Shown here: positions 27,601-36,953 of the stretch, in pieces
How positions within the stretch are numbered: position 1 is the first letter of the stretch
Layout of the letters: the number at the start of each line of letters is the position of its first letter
NCBI GenBank assembly: GCA_003643835.1
Contig: QMKX01000004.1
Location: 1-64,000, forward strand
Reading direction: 5' to 3'
DNA length: 64,000 bases
Source of the DNA: Campylobacterota bacterium
GTDB taxonomy: Bacteria; Campylobacterota; Campylobacteria; Campylobacterales; Arcobacteraceae
The notes under the pieces: generated by a model
Databases searched by the model: none
What the model was told of the DNA's origin: nothing
What the model saw: only the letters and a program-made list of their open reading frames with translations
Translations under genes and position numbers: made by a program

Positions 27601-27675
27601 CATAAGCCCAAATATCACCAATGTAAGTGCATACATCAAGGTCATGATCGGTCTGTTTATCGCTAGTTTATACAT
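24634..27675 (-). CDS. RND-family multidrug efflux pump (AcrB/HAE1 type)
   Basis: A 1013-residue inner-membrane proton/drug antiporter. The N-terminal helix is followed by a porter domain, and the proton-relay pair DD occurs in LTLAIGIIIDDAIVVIENI. The Lys in MGMVGKNAVLLVDFA completes the relay. Periplasmic and membrane repeats are full-length. The start is put at 27675, where AGGAG sits seven bases upstream; five extra in-frame codons upstream lack support. Its first eight bases overlap the patatin gene. Adaptor is the gene at 28894. No outer-membrane channel gene is nearby. Confidence 0.94.
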   Translation of the reverse strand: MYKLAINRPIMTLMYALTLVIFGLMSFKSMPSALFPNIDLPMVTIKTVYPAAQSSTVESQVTDKIEEAISKIGGIDSITSTSSDGISVVMVQFFLSRNIDEATNDVRDKVSAVILPSNAKTPLVSKLDIGGASVINLFLTAKKENMKELMMFADEKIKPKLQKINGVGAINIIGYKDREIKIYPDIRLLNKFDITIAELNAIIKAENQKLGSGKLITKNNEFTIKVQSDVLNLEELKDIKIKNSTKLKDIATVLDSLSDAKSYASYDGAQGVMLEVQKISGTNTIDIVQNVKAVVPSLKAMAGDDYGVQVLNDTAPHIVHSLDDVKFDLVYGAFLAIFIVFMFLRNWTITFVSALSIPSSIAGTFALMDYMGYDLNKMTLIGLTLAIGIIIDDAIVVIENIYKKLEAGATKFQAAYEGTKEMAFAILAISAMLLAVFVPVSFMGGIVGKFFESFAMTVGFAVIISYTIALTFIPSFSARILHKGHSRFYDKTEPFFVALEKAYVKILKLVLRFKILTLVLVVAIFIGSLSLFPMIGMDFIPKEDKAEFEIKLKADAGISLQQMIKESKAVEKFVRQNPNVDYTTMTVGYTTSQEKHKSLIYVKLLDRAQREITQEQIIQNLRGELAKYKNKLFITVAAIPTIKGAGVSVPYQVVLKSDSFEQLQIATNNLTSYLSKKPGFMDIDTNLDDGKPQIDIVIARESANRLGITASQIAQAINIAFSSDLEISYFEEKGKQYNITLRLDDDQRSRIEDIRKIQLRAKNGQLVYLDGLVEFKQSKSLATIYHFDRQRQVTIYADLFGLDLGGALAYTKDEIDNLMPDGVSYRFTGFAEEMGKTADAFAVALGLSVVLMFIILAVLYESLIQPIIIMIALPLSIIGVLLALYLIGLQFSLFVMIGFMLLMGMVGKNAVLLVDFANDAIENGKNTDDALLEAGEKRLRPILMTTVAMIFAMLPLALGSGLGSETKAPMSISIIGGLISSMVLTLLVVPAIYKMINPIDRFFRKFYEVGKVE

Positions 27676-28558
27676 CTTTCGTCTCCTCAATCATCTCTCT
27701 TGTTATTATTCTTCCAAGTTCGATTAGCTCATATGCTCTGTTAAACTCATAAAATCCACAAGCATTATTTGGAATACCTATGACTATATCTGGCATATAT
27801 CCTGCCATTTTTGATTCTAATATAGCATTTTGCATGATATCTATAGTTCTACCCATGATACCAAACATACCCATATCTTCGTAGCTGGTTTTTTGCTCTT
27901 TTGTTATTAACTGTCCTGCTTTTTGAGAAATCTCAAAAAATATTTTTTTCATATTTGTTTGCTGTTTTTTCTCCTTTTGTTTCATATCTATTTTGTATTT
28001 TTTTGTGTTCATAGCATTTAGACTTACTGCGATTGTCAAATCAGTAGAGTCTGATATAGTAGGTGCGATAGGTAGTGGATTTAGAACTCCGCCATCTATC
28101 AAGTATCGTCCATCTATCTCTTTGGGTGTTAGTATGCTAGGTATAGCTACAGAAGCTCTCACAGCATCCAATAGCTTTCCTTTTTGCATCCATACCTCTT
28201 TTTGTTTCATGATATCTGTAGCTACAGCAGTAAAAGATATAGGCAAATCTTCGATCATAATATCACCTATCATATCTTTTATGATGTCAAATACTTTATC
28301 TCCTCGTATGATGCCTTTACCAGTCAATGAAAAATCAACCAGCTTTACCACATCAAACATATCAAGAGTGAGAACCCATCTCTTAAGCTCCTCTAGTTTG
28401 CCACAAGCATACAAAGCCCCTATCAATGCTCCCATAGATGAACCACAAATAGAACCTATCTCGTATCCTTGTTTTTGAAGCTCCTCTATAGCTCCAATAT
28501 GAGCATATCCTCTAGCACCGCCACTACCCAAAACCAATGATATTGTTTGTTTGTGCAT
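27668..28558 (-). CDS. Patatin-like phospholipase, RssA/NTE group
   Basis: A 296-residue predicted serine lipid hydrolase. The oxyanion-hole motif GSGGARG is at 11-17, the nucleophile motif GSSMG at 39-43 (Ser41) and the catalytic Asp in the DGG of YLIDGGVLNPLP. The length and the AVRASVAIPSIL segment fit the bacterial RssA-like group that deacylates lysophospholipids. It is embedded between an SMR transporter and the RND pump in one operon, with an 8-bp overlap into the pump. A lipid-related function beside an efflux pump is noteworthy. Confidence 0.9.
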   Translation of the reverse strand: MHKQTISLVLGSGGARGYAHIGAIEELQKQGYEIGSICGSSMGALIGALYACGKLEELKRWVLTLDMFDVVKLVDFSLTGKGIIRGDKVFDIIKDMIGDIMIEDLPISFTAVATDIMKQKEVWMQKGKLLDAVRASVAIPSILTPKEIDGRYLIDGGVLNPLPIAPTISDSTDLTIAVSLNAMNTKKYKIDMKQKEKKQQTNMKKIFFEISQKAGQLITKEQKTSYEDMGMFGIMGRTIDIMQNAILESKMAGYMPDIVIGIPNNACGFYEFNRAYELIELGRIITREMIEETKDV

Positions 28559-28573
28559 TTTTATCCTTGTAAA

Positions 28574-28894
28574 TTATACTGTCGTCTGTAGTTTCAGCAA
28601 AACTACACCAAAGATGATAAACAACACTCCAGATATTTTCATAACATTCATATTTTCACCAAATATCAGCCAACCCAACAACACTACCAAAGCAGTGCCG
28701 ACTGCCGCCCATATCGCATATGCTGTGCCTATATCTAGCTTTTGAATCGCAAAATATATTAGCACAAATGACAATGCATAGCACACCACTATCACCACAC
28801 TCCAAAAGTATGTATGCCCTATGGAGGCTTGTTTGATAGACAAAGTGCCAGCGACTTCGAAAAGTATGGCAAATATCAAATATATCCAGTGCAT
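28574..28894 (-). CDS. Small multidrug resistance (SMR) transporter, EmrE/SugE-like
   Basis: A 106-residue four-helix protein. The essential membrane Glu is present as Glu13 in FEVAGTLSIK, and GTAYAIWAAVGTALVVLLGWLIFGE is the family signature. SMR proteins export cationic compounds or guanidinium as dimers. It overlaps the adaptor gene by one base and precedes the patatin gene by 15 bp. Which SMR subtype cannot be told from sequence. Confidence 0.92.
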   Translation of the reverse strand: MHWIYLIFAILFEVAGTLSIKQASIGHTYFWSVVIVVCYALSFVLIYFAIQKLDIGTAYAIWAAVGTALVVLLGWLIFGENMNVMKISGVLFIIFGVVLLKLQTTV

Positions 28895-29610
28895 TATTTG
28901 CCTACTTTTTGGATATAACCATCGCCAAACAGTCCTGTCACAAAATCTTTTGTCGCGACTTCCGCCCTCATCTTTCTGTTGCTACTAGAAGCAGATGGAT
29001 ATATTTTTGATATTTTGCCTTCGTGTGTCGTGCCATCTCCATCTACTTTATATTTGAAAATTTGACCCACTTTGACTATTTTCCAATACCTTTGGTCAAA
29101 CTCCAACACAAGTTTCCTAGCAGTTTTGCTCTGTATTTTAAAGGCTGTTTTGACCATCTGTCCGCTTACAACATCGCCTACCTCTACAAGTTTGTCGTAT
29201 ATTACACCATCAAACGGTGCTTTTAGCACGGTTTTGTCCAGTAGCGACCGCTGGTATCTTAGCTGTGCTTTGGCTGTCTCATATTTGAGTGCATATTTGT
29301 CAAACTCAAATTTTGATACGATATTTTTCACCTTTTTTTGTCTATCATAATCAATCTTTGCATATTTCAAAGCAGTTCTCGCCACTTGCAAAGCACTTTT
29401 GAGGTCTTCGTCTTTTAACACGGCTAACTTTTCACCCTTTTTTACTTCCGCGGTAGTATCTACATATATATTCTCTATAGTCCCACTACTACTAAAAGCC
29501 AGGCTAGCATCTTGTTTTGCTTGCACGGTAAATGTCGCATATATCTGCGCAGCTTCTAAACTACTAGCAAGTATCAATATACCTACAAATCCTATTATCC
29601 ATCTTTTCAT
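28894..29610 (-). CDS. Periplasmic adaptor (membrane fusion protein) of the RND pump
   Basis: A 238-residue protein with a signal peptide ending near residue 20 and no C-terminal membrane helix. The lipoyl-like domain halves are FSSSGTIENIYVDTTAEVKKGEKLAVL and LKAPFDGVIYDKLVEVGDVV, separated by a short helical hairpin. It is shorter than most adaptors, implying a short hairpin. First gene of the operon adaptor-SMR-patatin-RND. Confidence 0.88.
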   Translation of the reverse strand: MKRWIIGFVGILILASSLEAAQIYATFTVQAKQDASLAFSSSGTIENIYVDTTAEVKKGEKLAVLKDEDLKSALQVARTALKYAKIDYDRQKKVKNIVSKFEFDKYALKYETAKAQLRYQRSLLDKTVLKAPFDGVIYDKLVEVGDVVSGQMVKTAFKIQSKTARKLVLEFDQRYWKIVKVGQIFKYKVDGDGTTHEGKISKIYPSASSSNRKMRAEVATKDFVTGLFGDGYIQKVGK

Positions 29611-29620
29611 CTTATTCCTT

Positions 29621-30475
29621 TTATATATTTATCGTCTTATCCAGCACTATCAACAGCAGATATATTATACTTAAATATCCATTTATCGTGAAAAATGCTT
29701 TGTCTATCTTCTTAAAATCTTTTGACACTATGTAGTGTTCAGCTCCTAGCATAACCGCACTTAACACCACAGCCACATACCCAAACACACCAACACCATA
29801 CGAAAAACTAAATAGCGCCCAAAAAACTACTGCTACACCATGAAAGCACCTTGATATAATTATGCTTGCATCAAAGCCATATTTTGAAGGTATAGAATAA
29901 AGTTTAAGCTGTTTATCTATTTTAATATCTTGAAGCGAATACAATATATCAAACCCAGCTACCCAAAACATCACAGCAAAACTTAAATATAAAGACCATA
30001 TAGGAACGCTCTCTTGCACTACTATGGCACCAGCTATTGGGGCAAATCCCAATGAAACCCCAAGAACCAAATGAGACAAGCTGCTAAATCTTTTAAAATA
30101 CGAATAACCAGCCAAGCAAGCAAGCACCGGAAAACTCAGTTTAAAAGCTAAACTATTTATGAAATATGCTACGAATACAAATACTAAAGCATTTGACCAT
30201 ATAAAAAAGATCAAATATTTTCTACTTATTCTACCATCTACACTTGGACGAGATGCTGTTCGTTTGTTTTTTTTATCTATATCTATGTCCACATATCTGT
30301 TAAATCCCATGGCAAAATTCCTAGCGCCAACAGCACACACCGTTCCTAAAAACAAAAATTTCCAACCAAACCACCCTTGAGAGCTTATAATCATAGCAAT
30401 AAATATGAAAGGCAAAGCAAAAACTGTATGCTTGAACATCACCAATTCGCTGAAATTTTTTATTGTTTTAATCAT
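29621..30475 (-). CDS. UbiA-family prenyltransferase, probably menaquinone pathway
   Basis: A 284-residue membrane prenyltransferase with about eight helices. The first Asp-rich motif is NRYVDIDIDKKNKRTASRP; the second is SLQDIKIDK. Campylobacterota make menaquinone by the futalosine route, where a UbiA homologue (MqnP) prenylates the intermediate, and this is the likely role. The ancestral annotation as 4-hydroxybenzoate octaprenyltransferase cannot be ruled out by sequence alone. Confidence 0.88.
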   Translation of the reverse strand: MIKTIKNFSELVMFKHTVFALPFIFIAMIISSQGWFGWKFLFLGTVCAVGARNFAMGFNRYVDIDIDKKNKRTASRPSVDGRISRKYLIFFIWSNALVFVFVAYFINSLAFKLSFPVLACLAGYSYFKRFSSLSHLVLGVSLGFAPIAGAIVVQESVPIWSLYLSFAVMFWVAGFDILYSLQDIKIDKQLKLYSIPSKYGFDASIIISRCFHGVAVVFWALFSFSYGVGVFGYVAVVLSAVMLGAEHYIVSKDFKKIDKAFFTINGYLSIIYLLLIVLDKTINI

Positions 30476-30494
30476 ATTTAAACATCAACAAACC

Positions 30495-31640
30495 CTAAAA
30501 TTGTTCCAGATTTTTTATAGCTATAGTGTTGTTTTTTTTTATATTCTTATATTTTTTTATATTTTTTGTCTTGTTCGTTATGAATTTTTCTATATTATAT
30601 AGTTTGACATTTTGAGTATATTTTGAGTTTTTTATATTTACTGATGTTAGATATGTCTCTATAGTTTCAAATTTCCAATTATTCTTTTTTAGTATTTTTA
30701 TCAATTTTGTTAATTTTTGTTTGCCTTTGTATCTATCTTGAAACATAATATCGTGCATCAAAACTACAATTTTATTTTTAGTTGTGGATAGATTATTTTT
30801 GTGCATATATTCAATCTTTTGGGCGATTTGTGATGCTGTTTGCCTATATTTGTTGGTTCTTGCATTTAAACTCCACTCTATATCCCAGCCATACAAATAA
30901 AATCCGGCATTCCATATAGCATCGTAACTTTTTCTTTCTCGTTTTAATTGTCTTTTACTTATATAAGGATCATTGGTCTTGATAGTAGGAAGTCTATATA
31001 CATTTCTGCCGGCCAACCTTGTATATGGAGGACTATTTGGCTTGACATCCTTTTTGAGAAGTATGTGATTTTTATTTATGTCTTTTATTATATTTTTATA
31101 CCCACTTGTATAAAACCAATTGTATCTGTCGTGTGCATGCGAATATGTATGATTTGCCAACAACATATATGGACTATTTTTCACTTGATTATAATAACTT
31201 TTATATAGTTTGCTACTATTTATATGTGCGCCCACAACAAACATAGTTACTGGAACTTTTTCTTTATTTATGACATCTATCACTTTTGTAGTGCCTTTCA
31301 TAGGTCCGTCATCAAATGTCAAATAAACAGTTTTTTGTTTTTGTTTTTGTTTTTGTTTTGTTGTTTTTCGTTTTTGTTGTTTTGCCACTTTGATAGCATA
31401 CGATAATTTTTTTGATAAAGTTTGTATTCTATTTTTTGACAAACTATATGTTTTTACATGGTCTAATAAAATTTTAGCTTTTTGAAAAGAGTTATTTCTT
31501 ATAGCTGTGTCTATCTTTTTCAAAACAATATTTATTTTATATCTATTGTTATTTATGTCGTCATAATTTACAAATTTTATTTGTGGTATACTATTAAATG
31601 GTAACAATAAAAGTATCAGCAAACCAACTATTTTATACAT
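30495..31640 (-). CDS. Polysaccharide deacetylase-like protein with Lys-Gln linker
   Basis: A 381-residue protein with a hydrophobic N-terminus (signal or anchor) and a NodB-type deacetylase domain. The catalytic motif TFDDGP lies at 108-113 and the metal-binding HTYSH at 164-168. WDIEWSL and IVVLMHDIMF follow as later motifs. Between signal and domain is a Lys/Gln repeat (KQKQKQKQK) with matching TTTTTG simple repeats at 31326-31360. Targets of such enzymes include peptidoglycan and surface polysaccharides; the substrate is unknown. Confidence 0.85.
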   Translation of the reverse strand: MYKIVGLLILLLLPFNSIPQIKFVNYDDINNNRYKINIVLKKIDTAIRNNSFQKAKILLDHVKTYSLSKNRIQTLSKKLSYAIKVAKQQKRKTTKQKQKQKQKTVYLTFDDGPMKGTTKVIDVINKEKVPVTMFVVGAHINSSKLYKSYYNQVKNSPYMLLANHTYSHAHDRYNWFYTSGYKNIIKDINKNHILLKKDVKPNSPPYTRLAGRNVYRLPTIKTNDPYISKRQLKRERKSYDAIWNAGFYLYGWDIEWSLNARTNKYRQTASQIAQKIEYMHKNNLSTTKNKIVVLMHDIMFQDRYKGKQKLTKLIKILKKNNWKFETIETYLTSVNIKNSKYTQNVKLYNIEKFITNKTKNIKKYKNIKKNNTIAIKNLEQF

Positions 31641-31641
31641 A

Positions 31642-32202
31642 CTATTTAATCTTTTCTATATATTGTGCTGTTTTTGTATCACACTTGATTATATCGCCCT
31701 CCAATACATGAAAAGGAACTTGCACAACCGCACCACACTCAAGTGTTGCTGGTTTTTTGCCGCCTTGACTATCGCCTTTGAAGTTTGGCGGAGTTTGCTT
31801 TACTTTCATACAGACTGTTTGGGGCACCTCTATAGTGATAGGTTTTGAGTTGAAAAACATAATATCCACACTATCGCCGTCTATTATCCAGTTTATATTA
31901 TCGCCAACTTGTTCATAACTCAAATTGATTTGTTCATAGCTTTTTACATCCATAAATTGTAAGTTTTCACCATCATCGTATAAAAACTGCATAGTTTTTT
32001 GTTGTAAATTGGGCGAATTAAATTTATCGCCTGCGTGAAATGTCTTTTCTATGGTTTTACCATTTAAGAAATTTTTAATTTTGCATCGCACAAACGCAGC
32101 ACCCTTGCCTGGCTTCACATGTGCATAGTCTGATATCCTATATGGTATACCATCTATTTCTATTTTGAGTCCTTTTTTAAGCTCCCCCATACTCATTGCC
32201 AT
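31642..32202 (-). CDS. efp: Translation elongation factor P
   Basis: A 186-residue three-domain factor that relieves ribosome stalling at polyproline. The tip loop KPGKGAAF carries Lys33, the residue modified by EpmA-type enzymes in some bacteria. The KOW-like N domain ([13 protein letters not shown]) and C-terminal [22 protein letters not shown] are as expected. RBS GGAG lies seven bases before the ATG at 32202. It is 10 bp from serA. Confidence 0.96.
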   Translation of the reverse strand: MAMSMGELKKGLKIEIDGIPYRISDYAHVKPGKGAAFVRCKIKNFLNGKTIEKTFHAGDKFNSPNLQQKTMQFLYDDGENLQFMDVKSYEQINLSYEQVGDNINWIIDGDSVDIMFFNSKPITIEVPQTVCMKVKQTPPNFKGDSQGGKKPATLECGAVVQVPFHVLEGDIIKCDTKTAQYIEKIK

Positions 32203-32212
32203 ATTTTATCTC

Positions 32213-33799
32213 CTATATGTTTACAAAGCAAACGGTTTTGGCTTGTTTTAAGCTTGATATCTCTTCTACGGTGCTTTCGTCTATGTTATTGTCTACTAAT
32301 ATAACAGCAAGTGCGCCGTCTTTGTGTCTGCCTAATCTAAAGTCAGATATATTTATATCTTTGTCACCTAATATCTTACCTACCTCACCAACGACTCCTG
32401 GCACATCTGAGTTTCGCACAAATAGCATTTTCCCTGCTGGCTCTATATCCATCTCATAATTATTTATATTTATAATTCTATGAACATCCTCGTCAAATAC
32501 AGTACCAGATATCTTATTTTTTGTATTTTTTGTCGTGATTTTGACTGTAATTTTATTTTTATATCCTGAGTTGTTAGGCTGTTTTATGGTTTCTAATTCG
32601 ATGTTTTTCTCTTTGGCTATAAATTTTGCATTTACATAGTTTAGTTTCTCATTTGACGATGAATTAGTCAACGATCCAACTATAGCAAATGTTATCAAAC
32701 TATCAAGATATGTTGCTATATCTCCTTGAGCTTCAAGTCTTATTGATCTTATTTGTGATTTATCAAGTTGTGATATCAAAAAAGCTATCTTTTGTGTTAG
32801 CTCCATATATGGTTTGACAAATTTTGGTATTTTGGTCTCATCAATTGGCAAATTGAGTGCATGTGGATATGATATGCCTTTAAGTGCTTGCATCGCATTG
32901 GTAGCTGCTTGCGTAGCTATATTGTATTGCGATTCAATTGTATTTGCTCCTAAATGAGCTGTGACTATTATATTGTTCAAATCAAAAAGTTTACTATTTG
33001 TAGTTGGTTCTTTATCAAATACATCTATACCTGCTATTGATATTTTGCCACATTTTAAATTATCATAAAGTGCTGTTTCATCATACAATCCACCTCTGGC
33101 ACAATTTATCAAAACAACACCATCTTTCATTTTGTTTATCTCTTTTTGTCCGATCATACCAATAGTTTCATTATTTTTTGGTGTGTGTATCGTGATAATA
33201 TCACATGCCAAAATATCATCAAAATTATTTGTGTAGTTTATATCCATATCTGTAGCTTTTTTAGGGTCAATATATGGGTCAAATGCCACTATATCCATGC
33301 CAAATGCTTGTGCCCTTTCACCAACTCTCGAACCAATATTGCCAAAACCTATTATACCTAATTTTTTACCGTATAGCTCACTCCCATACCAATCTTCTCT
33401 TTTCCAAATTTTGTCATTTTTCAATTGGTTGTGGGCAAATGGCATCTTTCTCATGCATGATAATATATGTGCCATTGTTAGCTCTGTAGCAGCTATAGTA
33501 TTAGCAGTGGGTATATTCATCACTATTATTCCTAATTTACTACAGCCATCTATATCTACATTGTCTACACCCACTCCGGCTCTTACTATTGCTTTCATAT
33601 TTTTTGCATTTTTTAAAAACTCATCGTCTATTGTCGTAGAACTTCGAGTGATAGCAACAGTAGCATCTTGTATAGCTACGAGAAGTTCTGTTTTGTTCAA
33701 GTCACTTGCATCTACAAAGCTAATTTCATTTGAATTTTCAAGTATATTTATACCACTTTGGTGCAAGTGATCGCATACTATTATTTTTTCTTTTTTCAT
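32213..33799 (-). CDS. serA: D-3-phosphoglycerate dehydrogenase
   Basis: A 528-residue enzyme that starts serine biosynthesis by oxidising 3-phosphoglycerate. Substrate domain has RAGVGVDNVDID; the NAD motif GFGNIG is at 151-156, with the catalytic Arg (NCARGG), Glu (DKEPTT) and His (TAHLGANTIESQ). An intervening ASB domain and a C-terminal ACT domain (from about 455) complete the long form. Follows rpsA by four bases; the start has no strong Shine-Dalgarno, so coupling with rpsA is likely. Confidence 0.95.
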   Translation of the reverse strand: MKKEKIIVCDHLHQSGINILENSNEISFVDASDLNKTELLVAIQDATVAITRSSTTIDDEFLKNAKNMKAIVRAGVGVDNVDIDGCSKLGIIVMNIPTANTIAATELTMAHILSCMRKMPFAHNQLKNDKIWKREDWYGSELYGKKLGIIGFGNIGSRVGERAQAFGMDIVAFDPYIDPKKATDMDINYTNNFDDILACDIITIHTPKNNETIGMIGQKEINKMKDGVVLINCARGGLYDETALYDNLKCGKISIAGIDVFDKEPTTNSKLFDLNNIIVTAHLGANTIESQYNIATQAATNAMQALKGISYPHALNLPIDETKIPKFVKPYMELTQKIAFLISQLDKSQIRSIRLEAQGDIATYLDSLITFAIVGSLTNSSSNEKLNYVNAKFIAKEKNIELETIKQPNNSGYKNKITVKITTKNTKNKISGTVFDEDVHRIININNYEMDIEPAGKMLFVRNSDVPGVVGEVGKILGDKDINISDFRLGRHKDGALAVILVDNNIDESTVEEISSLKQAKTVCFVNI

Positions 33800-33803
33800 A
33801 AAT

Positions 33804-35465
33804 TTATTTTTTTAATTTATCTCTTAAAACATCGCCAAATTTTGCTGTGTCGTCATCGTTAACTTGATTTAGCAACTCTTTACCTCTTTGGTATTCAAGT
33901 TTTTTTATAGATAATTTTATCTTATTTCTTGTTGTATCTATATTTGTAATCACCGCTTCTACTTCGTCACCTATTTTTGCATCGTCTTTTTCAAATGGAC
34001 CAAAATCCTCTGTCCTGACTAACCCATCAATACTTGGTGTCAATAAAACAAACATTCCAAAATCCTTGAAATCTTTTATTGTTCCTGTGACAATTGATCC
34101 TACTTTGTTTGTTTTTATAAACTCATCTAAAGGTGATTCTAAAGTAGCTTTAATACTAAGTGACACTTTTTTATTTTCATAGTCTATATTAAGTATTTTT
34201 ACATCTACTTCATCGCCTTTTTTGTATTTTTCTTTTTGTTTTATTTGATCACGCCAACTTATATCTTCGTTGTGTATCAAGCCATCGACACCGGGAAAAA
34301 TATTTGCAAACAAACCAAAACTGGTGATACTTACAATTTTTCCTTTTACCATCTCTTTTGGCTTAAACTTTTTTGAAAACTCATCAAATGGCCTTGGTTG
34401 AAGTGATTTTAAACTCACTCTTAATCTTTTGCTTTCTACATTTAACTCCATGACCTCAACTTCTATCTCATCGCCTATACTTAATACATCTTGTGGTTTT
34501 TGCAAGTGTTTTTCCCAAGATATTTCAGATATATGCAGCAACCCTTCTATGTCGTTGCCCAGATCAACAAATGCACCATAACTCTCAAAATTTGAAACCG
34601 TCACGGCTATAGTGTCTCCTTTTTCCAATTCATTTTCTATCTCAACCCAAGGATCTGGCAAACACTGTTTTATAGACAAAGCTATTTGGTCTTTTTCTTT
34701 ATTGTATTCGATAACTTTGACCATGACCTCATCGCCTTCTTTATAATAATCAGAAGCTTTTACAGGTCCTTTGTGGCTAATCTCTTTAAAATAGCATAGC
34801 CCATCTACTCCGCCTATATCTATAAATAAACCAAAACTCACTACTTTTGAGACTATACCATTTATCGGTTCGTCTGAAAGTGAAATTTTTTCTATAATTT
34901 CTTTCTTTTTTGCGTTTCTTTCTTCTACTATAGCTTTTCTTGATATAATTATTGAATTTTTATTTGTATCGACGCTCAAAACTTTGGCTTTAATTCTTTT
35001 ACCAACTGCCCCTTCGCTTTTCAAATAAGCCAGCCCCATAGGCATAAAAAACTCCAATGTATCTTGATCTTCCAAAACAAATCCGGCACCTCTTTTGACT
35101 GATATAACTTTTACATCGACAACTAAATCTTCTGGTGCTTCACCATGTTTTTCAAAATACTCTTGCACCAACTTTTTTTGTTTGACTTTTTTATGCGACA
35201 AAGATGGTCTCTCACCACTACTTGGTGCTATCATAACATCAATTTTGTCACCCTTTTCAAACAAACACTTTCCATCTTTTGTAATCTCTTTTATGTTGAC
35301 TACACCTTCAACTTTTTGACCTACATCTACCAAAGCTCCATTTTCATTGATAGAGACTATAGTTCCTGTCGCTATCCTCTCTTTGCTATTTTGCTTTTCG
35401 CTCTCTTCAAACATTTTTGCAAAATCTTCATCTTCACCTACTTCTATATCATCAACCAATTTCAT
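33804..35465 (-). CDS. rpsA: 30S ribosomal protein S1
   Basis: A 553-residue protein with six S1 RNA-binding repeats, each with the G-x-V-x-G/F-GxFVD/AN pattern (for example GTIVSINENGALVDVGQKVEGVV, VSFGLFIDIGGVDGL, YGAFVDLGNDIEGLLHISEISW). It recruits mRNA to the small subunit. The extreme N-terminus is acidic, as normal in this group. Intergenic space 35466-35651 upstream (186 bp) holds its promoter; no clear terminator is seen there. Confidence 0.95.
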   Translation of the reverse strand: MKLVDDIEVGEDEDFAKMFEESEKQNSKERIATGTIVSINENGALVDVGQKVEGVVNIKEITKDGKCLFEKGDKIDVMIAPSSGERPSLSHKKVKQKKLVQEYFEKHGEAPEDLVVDVKVISVKRGAGFVLEDQDTLEFFMPMGLAYLKSEGAVGKRIKAKVLSVDTNKNSIIISRKAIVEERNAKKKEIIEKISLSDEPINGIVSKVVSFGLFIDIGGVDGLCYFKEISHKGPVKASDYYKEGDEVMVKVIEYNKEKDQIALSIKQCLPDPWVEIENELEKGDTIAVTVSNFESYGAFVDLGNDIEGLLHISEISWEKHLQKPQDVLSIGDEIEVEVMELNVESKRLRVSLKSLQPRPFDEFSKKFKPKEMVKGKIVSITSFGLFANIFPGVDGLIHNEDISWRDQIKQKEKYKKGDEVDVKILNIDYENKKVSLSIKATLESPLDEFIKTNKVGSIVTGTIKDFKDFGMFVLLTPSIDGLVRTEDFGPFEKDDAKIGDEVEAVITNIDTTRNKIKLSIKKLEYQRGKELLNQVNDDDTAKFGDVLRDKLKK

Positions 35466-35651
35466 CGTAACCCTTTTTAAATTCCTTCATTTTATCTAAT
35501 TTTGTTTAATCTAATCAAAAAATAGACCCTTAAACCCAAATATACAAAAAATATCAACAAAAATTTAACAACTCATCGCAAAACACAAAACCAAACACTC
35601 TAAGTTATGATTTTCTTGAGTTTTTACATTAAACCTTTTTTGTTTGCTTTT

Positions 35652-36953
35652 TTATACTCTTATTTGTCTTGTAATATCACCTGCGCCTACAGCTAATACA
35701 GCTGATTTTGTTATAGTTTTTATCAAATTTTTATTCTCATCAAAAATATCTATTTTGCCTTGTTTTGCTTTTATATTTTTTGCGAAAGTTAGATTATAAA
35801 ACTCAAACTCTTTTTTAAAATTTATACTCAGAACCGGCTCGTTTACAGTCCATACCGGCAGTATTATAAGCTCCTTGCAGCCCTTGAAACAAGTTTTAAA
35901 TGCTTCTAAATTATCTTTTGTTCGACTATATTTATGTGGCTGCCAGATAACAATGATATCTTTTATATTTGCTTTGAGACAATACATCTTAGTAGCTTTT
36001 ATAGTAGCTTTTATCTCTGTTGGGTGGTGGGCATAGTCATCAATAACTACAAAATTTTTCTCTTTTTGCACTATGTCGAATCTTTTTTTGATACCTCTAT
36101 ATTTTAATAAGTTTTCTTTTATTTGTTCTAATCCTATCTCATTTAGTCCTGCGAGTATAGCAAGCGAAGCATCTATAGCTATATGTTTTCCAAATCCCCA
36201 AACCTCAAAATCTCCTATGTCTTTTAATACAAACGATGTATATGGTTCGCCATTTTTTAGATTGTATTTTATATCTTTTATATCTTTGCTCGGATACAAC
36301 TTGATACAATTTTTCATATTTCTCATATTTAAGAACTCATCTTCAGCATTGACTACTCTTATGGTTGCTTTACTTAAAAACTGTTTATAAGAATCAAAAA
36401 AAATCTCTTTGTTATAATTATAATACTCCATATGCTCTGGTTCTACATTTGTGACAATTGCACAATATGGATTAGAATACAAAAAACTTCCGTCGCTCTC
36501 ATCTGCTTCAAAACATATTGTATTGCCTATATACCTGAAATTCGAATTAAACTCCTTGCTAACAGCACCTATCAAGGCAGAGCTTTGCAATATCGCTGTT
36601 AGCATAGCTGTTGTTGTGCTTTTTCCATGAGCTCCGCATACAGAGTAATTTTTTTTATTTTCCAACACTATAGGCAAAGCTTCTTTTCTTGAGATTATTT
36701 TTATTGATTGTTTTTTTGCTTCTTGTATCTCTTTGTTGTTGTCATTTATTGCTGCTGAGTATATCAATATATCTTGATTGTGTATTGCTGATTTATTGTG
36801 TGGTATAGTGATTTTTATATTTTCACTTTCAAGCTGTTTTGTCAACGATGTTTCATGCATATCACTTCCTGATATATTATGTCCGCTATTATTTAGGAAT
36901 CTTGCTAATGCAGATAACCCTATACCTCCAATACCAACAAAATGTATATTCAC
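35652..36953 (-). CDS. murC: UDP-N-acetylmuramate-L-alanine ligase
   Basis: A 433-residue peptidoglycan precursor ligase. It has the N-terminal GIGGIGLSALA Rossmann motif, the ATP loop GAHGKSTTT, the central EADESDGSFL, and DDYAHHPTEIKATI with WQPHKYSRT near the C-terminus. The start is GTG at 36953, which shares its G with the TAG of clpA, a one-base overlap. No other mur genes are in the window. Confidence 0.95.
   Translation of the reverse strand: MNIHFVGIGGIGLSALARFLNNSGHNISGSDMHETSLTKQLESENIKITIPHNKSAIHNQDILIYSAAINDNNKEIQEAKKQSIKIISRKEALPIVLENKKNYSVCGAHGKSTTTAMLTAILQSSALIGAVSKEFNSNFRYIGNTICFEADESDGSFLYSNPYCAIVTNVEPEHMEYYNYNKEIFFDSYKQFLSKATIRVVNAEDEFLNMRNMKNCIKLYPSKDIKDIKYNLKNGEPYTSFVLKDIGDFEVWGFGKHIAIDASLAILAGLNEIGLEQIKENLLKYRGIKKRFDIVQKEKNFVVIDDYAHHPTEIKATIKATKMYCLKANIKDIIVIWQPHKYSRTKDNLEAFKTCFKGCKELIILPVWTVNEPVLSINFKKEFEFYNLTFAKNIKAKQGKIDIFDENKNLIKTITKSAVLAVGAGDITRQIRV

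Noticed and set aside
31326-31375. TTTTTG simple repeat resembling a phase-variable tract
   Set aside because: The repeat unit is six bases (two codons) and encodes a Lys-Gln linker, so length changes would keep the frame and not switch the gene off.
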